DNA of 64,000 bases from Cannabis sativa. Taxonomy: Eukaryota > Streptophyta > Magnoliopsida > Rosales > Cannabaceae. Of this stretch, positions 1 to 10,859 are shown one piece after another. The stretch lies in assembly GCF_029168945.1 (NCBI RefSeq), contig NC_083601.1, forward strand, positions 22,286,160 to 22,350,159, written 5' to 3'. The stretch's first letter is position 1. Each line of letters opens with the position of its first letter. The translations under genes and the position numbers were made by a program. Below the pieces are notes generated by a model. It worked only from the letters and a program-made list of their open reading frames with translations, made no database searches and was not told where the DNA came from.

Positions 1-1248
1 TGGAGAAGCGCAAGCTGTTGTCCGTCGTCGACCTTCTTGGTCTTCGAGGCTTCCTCTCGGAACCTCTTGATGTAATTCTTCAAGGTCTCGGTGGGCAGTT
101 GCTTGATGTTGGTCAAGGCACTAACCTCCAAGTTGACCTTCTGGCGCGACAAATTGTCTCGGAAGTTGGTTTGGAGTTTGTTCCAAGAACCCACCGATCC
201 CGGTTCCAGCTTTTTGAACCATTCCTCTCGCCGATCCGCTCGAGTGAGGGGGAAGCACAAGCATTTGGCATCATTGCTGACCCGCATGATCGTCATGACA
301 CGGTTGAACCGTGACAAGTGATCACCGGGTCGGAGTTCCCAGTACATGCCGCCATTTCGGGCATCTTGAAGTTTTTAGGGAGCTCCGCCTCCAGGATATG
401 TTTGGCACAAGGCTCCCGATCCTCACTGTCCGAGTCGGAGTCGTCTCCCTTCTGCCTCCGGGAGACTCGAGCAATATCTTTTCGAAGTATGGCAAGTTCC
501 GCCATAATCCCTTCGTTTACAGTACCCGAGGAGACCATGGGCCTGTACCTTTTTTGGTCAAGGTGATCCCGGAGGTCACCTTGATTCCCATTGATTTGAT
601 TTCTCGGATCAATGGGAGGACATCTCTGTCCTCTTCTTCCTCTACCCCACGGTTCTGGTGCACGGAAACGCTTTTCCGGTCCCCTCGATCCTGAGGGCCA
701 AGACTCCCTCTTTGGGGCTTGCCCCTCTGCGGACCTTTCCCTTTAGGGAAATCTGAGCGGACCCTTCGCGGATCCTGCACCTTTTTCTTTCGCCCAGGGG
801 TAGAAGTAGGTTTTTTTGTTTGGTATTCCTCAGCAGGGTGCCTTATAGGACTAGGTTCCCTAGGTCTTTGCTGCTGGGAATTAGGCGAAGACGTCGCTGG
901 CTCCCCGTCGAGCCCAGCGGCCATCGCCTTGGGATGCACGTGAATACCAGCTGCCTCCATGGCTTTCTGCATGGCTAGCATCACTTCCTGCATTTTTTGA
1001 TTTTGCGCTTTCTGAGCTTCGATCTCAGCTTCATGATCGATAGCTTTTTGTCTAAGGAGCACCAACTCCGAGTAGCTTCCTCCGTCATAGGCATACTCGT
1101 CGAGGTTTTCCTCATAGTTCTCGTCGGGAACTATCTCTTCTTCTTCTTCCTCGGACTCCTCTGCTGCTCTTGAGGCTACATCTTCCTCATTGGGATCTTG
1201 AGCGTCTTCTAGAGGGCGAGGATGACGTGTACTTCTTGTCTCCACCAT
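1..1248 (-). pseudogene. Frameshifted Ty3/Gypsy gag (partial)
   Basis: Reading starts at an ATG at 1248 (protein begins MVETRSTRHPRP). An acidic, glutamate-rich N-terminal part (about residues 20-60) is followed by a coiled-coil-like Gln/Lys-rich stretch and a basic Pro/Arg-rich linker. Gag similarity continues across two frame changes. One is at an A6 run near 549-554 and the other is near 322, where one base appears to be missing. After the second shift the frame shows a retrotransposon gag core (DHLSRFNRVM, then WFKKLEPGSVGSW, then LKNYIKRFREE). The gene is open to the window edge. Two independent frameshifts make this copy non-functional. The overall family call is firm; the lineage (a non-chromovirus such as Tat/Athila type) is only inferred. 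Confidence 0.8.
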
Positions 1249-1311
1249 TGTTGTGAAGTCAAATGCTTGTTATGTAGCAGCTTTCCTCAGCTCTCAATGA
1301 AAGCACCAAAA

Positions 1312-2093
1312 TGTTGACCGAGATTTTAGGCAACTATTAAAATATGATTATAATGAAGAGCTGTAAGAAAGTGAGATGAAGGTTTTTTACGTGGTTGGGG
1401 CGTTAATGAGCCTTAGTCCACGAGTCTCTGTTATTAATGGATGTATTTAATACAGATTCCACACTTGAGAGAATGTCTTTCTCTTAAATACAGAGAATGT
1501 TCTTGGTGAGTATTTTCTCTTCTTGCTCTCTTGCAAAACCAAGATTCTCGACCCCCTTAAATGAGCTTTGAGGGGGTATTTATAGTGTTTTGGTGGGGTA
1601 ATCCCCAGAATTGTTCTTACACATGTATCTGTAAGTATCCATAAAGTTGGGTATTTCCAATGAATATACCATAAGTGATGCATGGTCAAATCCCTAGGTG
1701 CTGTAGGGTTTTTATGAAGAATGTCCTTTTTGCCTTGTGATTGACGTGACTCTTCGCAGAGTAGCCGTCGCTAGACTTAAATGATCATTACTGTAGCGCT
1801 GCTGTTTGGGGGTTGTGCCGTCAGACTTTATTGCGTGTTACAGTCCCAACACGCTTCCTCCCATGCAGCATTAAATGCGACTTGATTGCTCGGGAGAGAC
1901 CTGACATATCCCGGAGAGCCTTCACGCTATACAAGCTTCCTGGAGTGCCTTGTACTCCGGGTGCCTCCTCCGGGACCCATGCTAACAGTGCTTCCTTGTG
2001 GCGCACAAAGACTTAGCAAATGTTTACAAGTTATCTGATCCACGTGTCCCCTCTCGACTGGTCCACGTATTTTGGGCGAATTCTGGAGCAACA
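1312..2093 (-). repeat. 5' LTR of the Gypsy element
   Basis: This 782-bp LTR has inverted TGTTG/CAACA termini. Along the minus strand it shares ordered blocks with the solo LTR at 47684-49676: the start near 'AAAATACGTGGACCAG', a central 'GCATTTAATGC', the block 'CACTATAAATACCCC' (a TATA-like element), and the end 'CTCGGTCAACA'. The block around 1578-1592 is the likely U3 TATA region, and transcription would run leftwards. Confidence 0.85.
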
Positions 2094-2136
2094 GGTAGCT
2101 AAAATTTTGTTGCTAAAAAGTTAGTTTCTTGTAGTG
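2094..2136. repeat. Terminus of a CACTA transposon
   Basis: The sequence ends in TTTCTTGTAGTG (2125-2136), the inverted complement of the CACTACAAGAAA terminus of plant CACTA elements, preceded by the subterminal motif GCTAAAA (twice). Only about 43 bp lies between this end and the Gypsy LTR. The Gypsy element therefore probably inserted into the end of a CACTA element whose remainder is beyond the left edge. Confidence 0.6.
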
Positions 2137-2954
2137 AGTATGTATGACAAAGTATCTTATTATTTTATAATAAATTATTAGAAATAATATTAAAAAAATA
2201 ATTTTGATAAATACATTAATACTTTTGGTAGACAGAGAGTTCTAATTTTTTATATACAATATTAAAATGCATATAAATATATATATTTAGGAAAAAAATT
2301 ATTTTGTAATATTATTTTTATTAAGATGATAAAAATTTAAGATTAAATTATTTAAATTTTTATTGTCTAATATAAATATTTTAAAAAAAGTTATAACATA
2401 ATTATATAGTAGGATACATATTTTTTTTTCTTTTTATAAATATCTTTGTGGAGTTTCTTTTTTCAAATTTATTTTTTCTTTTTTTTTTTTATGAAAAAAA
2501 TACTCAAATTATAGTAAATATTACCAATGGCTTTCTTAGTTGTATTTTCTTATATTTTATATAATTTTCTAACAATGTAAAATTAATTTTGTACAATTTA
2601 AAAGTTCTTGTGAAATATATATAAAAAATTTTGACTAATTTTAGCTAATCAAATAAATATTTGTAAGACAACTATAAATTTTTGATTATAAACTATATCA
2701 ACAAATTGTTTTTAAAAAAATGAAGAGAGTGCAACTGAAGATGCACATTACAATGCTATACAATCTTTTGATAAATTTTGAATAATTTCTTATACTAAAA
2801 TATAATTTATCTTTATATATTTTATACTATTAAAGAAAAAAACTATCACTAATTAAAATATTAATGTAATTTTTTATTTTTAGTTGCACCACGAAATTCT
2901 CTTATATATATAATTAGGGTCTATGTACACCACATAATTCTTCAATATATATAA
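2137..2954. other. AT-rich DNA without recognisable features
   Basis: About 0.8 kb of very AT-rich sequence. No coding frame, RNA gene, direct repeat or terminal inverted repeat was recognised here. Confidence 0.6.
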
Positions 2955-3095
2955 GGGAAATTTGAATATCTATGCATTAATTAGGGGATAATTTTTTCCC
3001 TAATTGAATACATATGAAAATTGAAAATATGTGACAATTTTATCTAAAACCCAATACTATCTCTCCCATAACTCAACCCCATCTCTCTCTCTTCC

Positions 3096-3272
<177 letters not shown>

Positions 3273-3425
3273 GACCGAACCACAACCCCCAATCCCCCTC
3301 ACCACCGCATAAAACGCCGGCCCCTCACCACCGTGCACAACACCGTAAACACACACCGACGGAGACCCAAAGCACCATCCACGAACCGAACCCACGCCCA
3401 CTCGACCGAACCCACGCACGCACGC

Positions 3426-6129
3426 TGTAATACCCGGTAAAAATATACATATATTTTAAATTTTATTTGTTATACAATTTGTGTGAGAATAAGTATTTAT
3501 TTATTTCTACTAATAGTGAATAGAGACTATTGCTTAAAATAGTATTGATAGATTTCTAAACATAGTTGAAATTATAGTAAGTGTCAAGGTAAAATTATGG
3601 TGTTTTTACGAATTAGGATAATTACTCAATTAAAGCCCAATATAAAAGTCTATTATAGATTATTTAGTGGGTTTAATTTATTGTATGAAGTGCATTAAAT
3701 AACATTATAATGGAATTAATGTTAAAAAAATTCGTAGGTTTGGATAAATTCGCAGGATTAAAAATTGTTTTACTAAAATGATCATATCTAGAGTTTTAGA
3801 GCTCCGATTGAGGTGATTCTAGTGGCGTTGGAAAGATAATTCAAAGATCTATAAATTTTGTAGAAATAGTTATATCATAATTCGGAATTTTTCTAGGTGA
3901 AAACTGAGCCTAAAGGTTCGAAATAAAAGGCTTACTTTTAAAATTTAAAAATTTAGATATTTGTTGATTTAATAATATTTTAGCATTTTATTATATATTA
4001 TTATTTTTAGTTAACCTAAACCTATCAGAATACGATATCTCATAATCTTTTTATCAAACCCTAAACTATCATAGTTTTATTTTTCCTCTCCAAACCAATT
4101 AGTCAAAGCTTCATTCTTCTTCATGGTTGCTCCTCTCAAACCTTCCACACTTCTTCTTATTTTCTATATTCATTCTTAAAGTTTTGGATTTATAATAAAG
4201 GCTTGTGGGCTTGAGACATCAAATAGAAAGTTGTGAAGATGTATGAAATATTTTCTTGCTCAATAATTCTAAATGTTATCTAGGGTTCGGACCTATTATA
4301 TTTTTCGTTTTCAGAAAAAACAAGTTTCAGTAAAGTGATGATATCTCTCTTGATATTGATTTGTTTTTAAAGATTTTTGTATCGTTAGAAAGCTTATTCG
4401 ATGATCTAAAATTTTTATCAAGAAACTATTGACCAATTCGGTGTTCTTCTATGTCGAAAATCATCATCTTTCTGCTATTGTTGTAATTCGTTTTCTTTAT
4501 ATTTTCAGAAAAAGTACTTTCACTTAAAATACAATAACTCTCTCAATTATTATCCATTTTTAATGATCTATATATGGTTTTAAAGCTTATTCAATTTACC
4601 ATAAGTTTTATGAAGAAATGTTTTGTTAATTCGAAGCCATACTATGTCAAAAAATTAGTTTTTTCAATATCATGTAATTCGTTTCTAGAATCTTGTTCTT
4701 GCAAAACTGTTTTGGTAAAATTATAATATCTCTTTGAATATAATTCCAATTTCAAAGACTTTTATATCATTGGAAATGGAATTCAATTTCCTAAAACTTT
4801 GATGAAGATGTTAGTTCTGAACCATTCAATGACAAAAGTTTGTATTTTTGCTAAGTTGTGTAATTCGTTACTCCATATTCCTTTTCAGAAATCTTTTCAG
4901 TAAAACAATCATAACTCTCTCAGTTTTAATCCATTTTTAATGATCTTTATATCATTACAAAGATAATAAAATTTCCTATAATTTTTATGAAGACAACTTT
5001 CACTGAATTAGTATAGTTGTTGGTCAAAAATAGTGATCTTTCTGCTGTACTGTAAGAGTACGAATTTTAATGTTAGGGCCTTGAACCATGTGTTGTTATA
5101 GGTAGTAGTGACGAGATAACAAGTCTTAAGCAGTGGGATTTGAGGATCTTGTCCTCAACAAGAAAATTTATTGAGGTGCTTGGAGTAGCAAGAAGGTGTT
5201 CTTAACAACTGAGGTAAGAAGAGTGGACATCTGTGCACAGGGTGTATGTTGAAACATACAACTGTATTATGGGTTTGTATTTACATGTTTTATGGTAGAT
5301 TGTTGTTTTATGCTAATGTTAATAGTGTGTGATAGTGATAAGGCTTTTGACTGTTTGTGTGAGGATAACACTTATAGGATAGGTTTTTTGCTGCTAGTGT
5401 GAGCACAGCACTGCAGGATATATTTTTGGCTGCTTGTATGGGTTTACTTGCTGGTTATCCTATCATGGGTGAGTAAAACTTGTGATAAGGGATTGCCCTA
5501 TTGGATTCCGAGTGTGAGAACAGCACAAGGCAGGGCAAGTTACACTTCATGTCTGATTAACATGAGTGGGAGTAGATTATCGTATGTGAGTACAATGTGC
5601 GATAAGATACTATGTGTTATATGTGTGAGTATAGCATGCATTATAATTACACTGTGATATGATGTTGTATTGTATGTGAGAATAATGTGTGATATGACAT
5701 GTTGTTATATGTATGCAAATATGGTATGAATTGATTTGATGTTGTGATATTGTTATACTTATGACTATGTTAACAAGTTGGGGGGGTTATGTCCTACATA
5801 GCTCTTCTTACTGGGGGTTAGCTCACGGGTACTCTGTGTGCAGGTAAAGGTAAAACTATACAGTGAGGGTGGCGAGCTCGAGGCATGGATTACATGTTAG
5901 GGGATTGTCACGATGTTTTGGTTTAAAAATATTTCATTTAAGATTATGATTCAAATAGTTTTTGTAAGGCTTTATATTTTAAAGTTATGAATAAATAAAT
6001 GTTTTGTTTTAAAAATAATGAGATCTCATGCTTAGTTATTTTTTATTAAAGAAGTCTTTTATTGTTTTTATTATAAATGGTTTTAAACGGACTAGCGAGT
6101 GTGACGTCTCGGGAAATCGAGTCGTTACA
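3426..6129 (+). repeat. Solo LTR, Tekay/Del-type chromovirus
   Basis: A 2704-bp unit starting TGTAATACCCGG and ending GAGTCGTTACA is flanked by the perfect 5-bp duplication cacgc (3421-3425 and 6130-6134). No internal coding region or second LTR is present, so it is a solo LTR left by LTR-LTR recombination. It contains about four diverged ~190-bp repeats (about 4300-5060; each with a 'TTTTCAGAAA...ATAACTCTCTC' core and a 'GTAATTCGTT' junction). A 'CAGGTAAAGGTAAAAC' and 'ACTGGGGGTTAGCTCACGGGTAC' neighbourhood near 5810-5850 is shared, in inverse orientation, with the LTR at 8272-10652. The lineage name is inferred from the TGTAAYACCC/GTTACA ends and length. Confidence 0.88.
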
Positions 6130-6204
6130 CACGCCGGCCGAACACCACCAGAGAAGAAGAAGGTCCGATGCTGCGCAAAAATTTCAATTTTTTTGGATTT
6201 TTAA

Positions 6205-6435
6205 GGTCGGGTCCGATGGGCCCATCGGATCCTATCGGACTGGCATCGGGCCCATCGGACGGGGCATCGAGCCCATCAGGCCTCCGACTTCAAAAACCCA
6301 AAAAAACCCATCGGACCCCTAAAATTTGGCATCGGGCCCATCGGACGGGCATCGGGCCCATCAGACCCGATTTGGAAAACCCAAAAACATGCCCCATCGG
6401 GCAGGCATCGGGCCCCATCGGACCCGATCCCTTAA
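6205..6435. repeat. GC-rich degenerate tandem repeat
   Basis: Repeats of a GGCATCGGGCCCATCGGAC-like unit (about 17-20 bp, at least seven diverged copies) occur within otherwise AT-rich DNA. GGGCCC palindromes recur. The shorter motif GTCCGATGG also appears in the related element near 20077. Reading frames across it (Gly/Pro/Ser/Ile-rich) look like repeat artefacts. Confidence 0.8.
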
Positions 6436-6582
6436 AAGCCCAGAAAAATTGAAAAAAAAAAAGAGTTTTTGAGAGGGGTATTTTTGGGGTTTTGGAAAAG
6501 TGGTCATATATTTTCAATGTAGAAAAGTATTAGTTTAGGGAAAAAATATTAGGTCTATGTAAGTATAGAAAATCAAATTTCC

Positions 6583-7567
6583 AATATATAATTAGATTTT
6601 ATGTAGATATATACATGGTGATATATATAGGATCCAAAAGTGAGTGTACTCACATCTTTATTATATTTTATATAGGTATAATTTTATTTTTATAAATGGT
6701 GATCTATAATGTATTATTATGTAATTATTTTTTTTTTAAAAAAAATATAGTAATTTATATTTTTTAAAATAAGATTTAAATAACATGTTTTACAGGAGTA
6801 TTAAAAATAGTAAATACAACTGTAACATATCATATCTTTGGCGCTAAATTTATTTACAATTAATATATATAGAAGCTAAATAGCTAAAGTGTGCATTGTC
6901 TTATAAAAGTAATAGAATAATAACTATTTATGTGTTGAAAACACGATATAGATATATATTGTATAATTATTTTTTTGGAGTGTATTTTTAATTTTTCTAT
7001 GTTTATATATATATTTTTTGAGTGGAGATAGTTTTTACCTTACGAATAATTAACAGTGAGAATTAATATTTAATTAATTATAATAATAGTGATATAATAT
7101 TTTATAATATTTTGCTCCATGTGCGCAGCACGTATAACTTTCACTAGTAATAAAAAATGAAAGATGGATGCAATTGCTACAATGCTACTATATATGGTGT
7201 TAATATTTTACTGCACATTGGAGAAGATTTCCTAGAGCAACTTCAAATTTAAGATTATCTTGGAGATGCTCTTATAACAATTTATTATAGAAGGCTACAT
7301 TTCTTGTGGAACTAAATTTGGTATTCAAAAAATAGGTGCTCGATATTGCTATCAATAACAATGTTATGTTTAAAAAGTTTTTTTTTTTTTTTATTCAACA
7401 CAGCCAAGCACAAAATTATATTATGCTTTGATAAATTGAACGGCTCCCATACCTTATTAGTCATTACTCCAGGGGATATGAGCTTGAGGAGGACACAAAA
7501 CCAAATATCTCTTGTATGTAGTATATGTAGTACAAGTTGAATTATCCATTTTAAAAAAGAATGTATT
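6583..7567. other. AT-rich DNA without recognisable features
   Basis: No gene, TIR pair or RNA was recognised. A T-rich run lies near 7378-7392. Confidence 0.55.
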
Positions 7568-7820
7568 TGTTATATAATAATATAAAATAATATAAAGTAG
7601 ATGAGAAGAAAGAAGAAGAATATGAAGAGAGGAAGAAAAAGTGTATGAGAATTTTCGAGTTGTTTATTCCAATGGGGTGAACTCCTATTTATACAAATAC
7701 AAGAGTGAAATATTAAGAAACTAAGAAAAAGGGAAACTAAGAAAAAGATGAATGTTGATTACAATTAATGGTAATAAATAAAAGATTTGGACATCCACAT
7801 AATTATTAATATTTATAACA
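7568..7820 (-). repeat. 3' LTR of the Copia element
   Basis: 253 bp, TGTTATATAAT...TTATAACA. It matches 15028-15286 over its whole length with a few substitutions and short indels in the GA-rich part (about 7600-7650). Confidence 0.92.
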
Positions 7821-7899
7821 CTCTCCCTTGGATGTCCATAATAATTGCCTTATTAAAAATCTTGTTGAAAACTTGATCAAAGGAAAAGAGTATAGTGTA

Positions 7900-8266
7900 A
7901 ACTAACTCCCCCTCATTTAGGCATTTGTGGAGATTTTCTAATCGACGAATTTCAATCTTATCTGCCGTCTTCTCAAATGTTAATGTTGGTAATAACTTTG
8001 TGAATAAGTTTGCAAGATTGACACTTGATTAAATATGTTGAACACCAATATGTATTTTCTTGAAGCGTATAAAGAAGAATTTGGTGAATTGTGTTCTAAC
8101 TCTATCTCCTTCAATGTACCATCATTTTAGTTGAGCGATGCAAGTAGTATTATCCATAGAGAATTGCTTGGGTTGATACTTCTTTATTGAGTGCAATCCA
8201 TATGTTTCCCGAATATGCTATGTCAATGATCTCACTCACACACATTTTCTACTTGCTTCATAAAAT
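7900..8266 (-). pseudogene. Copia RNase H / pol C-terminal remnant
   Basis: Minus-strand translation across several frames gives the Copia pol tail in order: EASRKCV-like, SIKKYQPKQFSMDNTTCIAQLK, a tattered EIELEHNSPNSS (usual family form 'RTKHISPK'), and then a LADLFTKSLPT-like stretch degraded to NLQTYSQSYYQH. Frameshifts and stops break it. The right edge is cut by the gcaag target duplication of the solo LTR, and the 3' edge runs into the polypurine tract. Only fragmentary similarity remains. Confidence 0.7.
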
Positions 8267-8271
8267 GCAAG

Positions 8272-10652
8272 TGTAACACCCTAACTAGCATAGGCGTATT
8301 ACGTGATTTTTAAACATGCTGTGCAGCTCATTGCTAATCAACGAGGTTTATGGAAAACGTGATTAATTAAAATTTTTGCTTTTTAATTAAACTTGTAAAA
8401 TATTTATACAAAAGACTCGGGATCCCGATTACAAAATCATTTACAAAAGTTTACTGTTTATACAAAATATTTGTCGCCTAGCGACTAATTACAAAAATAG
8501 CCTCGCTGTCCCGATGATCGTACGCTCCAGGCCTAACGGCCCCGACATGTACAATCTTCATAGGCTCGTTCACGGTCCATCAGCTCTAGCCTTGCCCTTA
8601 CCTACACATTAACATAGCACTGTGAGTCGACAGACTCAGTAAGAAAAGAATAATAATACTCATACATAAATTCCGGTCATGATCAGACGCCCATACCCCT
8701 GACCATAACCCTAACTGCCGTGTCCAACACGATACTGAGTCCCCCTAACTGCCGTGTCCAACACGGTACTGAGTTCTGAACGTTCATAGGGATGGTACTA
8801 TTGACAAGTAACAGCCTAATCGGTCGAACCGGTCATACTCCGTTGCCGGTCATACTCCGGCTGTACCGACGTGTTACAATATCGGCCTAATCGGTCGAAC
8901 CGGTCATACTCCGCCGCCGGTCATACTCCGGCTCGTACCGACGTGATACGTCAAATAGAACGGAACCACCAACCTAAGTATCAGCCTAATCGGTCGAACC
9001 GGTCATACTCCGGCTGCTGGTCATACTCCAGCCTGTACCGATGTGATACAGTGTCAGCCTAATCGGTCTAACCGGTCATACTCCGGCTGCTGGTCATACT
9101 CCAGCCTGTACCGACGTGACACAGTTGGATGGTTCGAAGCCAACATACATATCTAATGTAATCTAACAGGCTTCCTACATGCACGCTAAACATGTATTCT
9201 ACATATGCATACTGTTATACTAATCTTACTTGGATTCCGAATTCAGGTGTGCCGGTCAACCTGACTGGAACTATCTGCGCGGCGGATTACAGGCTCCTAA
9301 ACCATAAAAATCACAACATTATAAGTGATACGCTAAATCACTTCCCGGGGACTTAAACTAGGAACTAAAAGTTTCCCTATCGATAAAAAGCATGGCAATA
9401 CCCCAAATAACATAAAAACGAGGAAAACTAGGGTTCCTGAAATTTCCCCAACCGGTAGACCAGTTGCCCAACCGGAATTCCGGTTCTGGGCATTTTCAGA
9501 ACCCCATCCGGAATTCCGGATGCACAACCGGAATTCCGGTTCCTCGCAGGCAGATTTTCAAAATTTCATAACTAAACCAAATCACACCCAAACAACCTCA
9601 AACCTTCCAGACCTGTTCTATAGGACCCAAATAACATATCTAAAGCAATAACACAACCCAGAATGCACAGAAACAAAAAGTGCCATGTGAGCTCCAAGCT
9701 TTGAGTTTCAAACTCAAACTTGGCTAAAGCTCTCCAACAAGCATCAAACCATGATTCAAACTCATATTCAAGCATATAAACACTGCAGAAACTAAAACCT
9801 AACTCATGCAATAACTACAACAACAATTCACACAATTTCACTTTGAAAATTCAAGCTTTTTAACAGGAAAATTAACCAACTAGAGCAAGAACAACTAGCA
9901 TGCATTTCAACCTAACTAAACATACTTAAATCAACATTTTAAACCTAGAAACAACAACAACAACTAGCAGCACCAACATCATCAAAAACACCCATGCATT
10001 ACTCATGTTTTACATCGTTTTTCAAGAAAACAAAGGAAAATAAGCTAGACAAGAAATACCTCTTCAATGATCACACTAACTTGCTGAAAAATCACTAGAA
10101 TCCCAAGAGAAAATTTCCTTTTTCTTGCTGCTCAAAGGGCCGAATAGAGAGAGGAAAAGAGAGAGAGTTTCCTTTTGAAAAATTTTCTATTATTTTCTAA
10201 GTTTTGAAATTGAGTGAAATGCCACCTACCCACTTATTTCAGGCAAAACATAATAAAATAAAACATATATTTTCCAATTCATTAAGCCACAAAAAGACAA
10301 ACTAGCAATGGGGCAAAATGATCATTTTGCCCCTTCACGCTAAAATCACATAAATAACACTAAAGGGGTATTTTTGAGAAATTCTAAATTTCGGCCATTC
10401 CCGACATTCCCAATGTCTAATAAACCGTCCCAATCTACTAACATACTAAGTTGTGATTTTACTGAGCCAAACACCGAGTTCCATGTTACCGGGCACCGGA
10501 AATGCAAAATTATGAAAACTACTGAATGACATAAAAATGCATCTCTGAATTCAAAAATAACAGTATAAATAATTATTTAAATAGCTATAAATAATTTCAT
10601 AATTAAACGTGATTAACTGCTAATTTCCAAATTAAACTAAGCGGTCTTTACA
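8272..10652 (-). repeat. Solo LTR, Tekay/Del-type, inserted in the Copia
   Basis: A 2381-bp unit TGTAACACCC...GTCTTTACA is flanked by perfect gcaag duplications (8267-8271 and 10653-10657). Minus orientation is inferred because its left part resembles the complement of the right part of the 3426-6129 LTR (CTTACCTACACA...AGTAAGA near 8597-8645). It has no coding interior. It contains tandem repeats at 8812-9122 and the direct duplicate CCCTAACTGCCGTGTCCAAC (about 8708 and 8743). Confidence 0.88.
8812..9122. repeat. Tandem repeat inside the LTR, four units
   Basis: Four units begin CRGCCTAATCGGTCKAACCG at 8812, 8883, 8982 and 9055 (spacing about 70-100 bp). Each contains two copies of a CCGGTCATACTCCG-like motif and ends GTACCGACGTGATAC-like. 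The third interval holds an extra 26-bp spacer. Confidence 0.9.
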
Positions 10653-10679
10653 GCAAGTATGCTAACATGATTTATAGTT

Positions 10680-10848
10680 GCCTCGCTAAAAACCGTGCCA
10701 GAAAACCCAGTGGGACAAAACCTAAGCTAAGCAAAAAAAGAGTACAATATATATTTCATATTCATAACTATTTGCAAGTTGCCTCGTTAAAAACCTTGCA
10801 AGGAAAACCCAGTGGGACAAAACCCTAGCTAAGGAAAAAAGAGTGCAG
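10680..10848 (-). repeat. Duplicated Copia 'GTCCCACTGGG' block
   Basis: Two ~60-bp direct copies (about 10680-10743 and 10789-10848) share 'GCCTCGYTAAAAACC' and 'AAACCCAGTGGGACAAAAC'. On the minus strand they read TTTTGTCCCACTGGGTTTT, a block I know from the non-coding 3' part of several plant Copia families. Confidence 0.75.
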
Positions 10849-10859
10849 CATAAATATGT

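Larger units (their letters stand above)
1..2093 (-). mobile_element. Ty3/Gypsy LTR retrotransposon, 5' part only
   Basis: An LTR at 1312-2093 is followed on the minus strand by a primer-binding-like motif (TTGGTGCTTTCATTGAGAG, about 1291-1309) and then by a gag frame that runs off the left edge. The LTR has TGTTG...CAACA ends. The pol region and second LTR must lie outside the window, so the target duplication cannot be checked. The bases right of the LTR (ggtag) would be one copy of it. A related but diverged LTR, in the opposite orientation, is the solo LTR at 47684-49676. Confidence 0.85.

Noticed and set aside
6077..6517. Gly/Pro/Ser-rich frames near 6.1-6.5 kb on both strands
   Set aside because: They follow the GGGCCCATCGGAC tandem repeat and have no domain.
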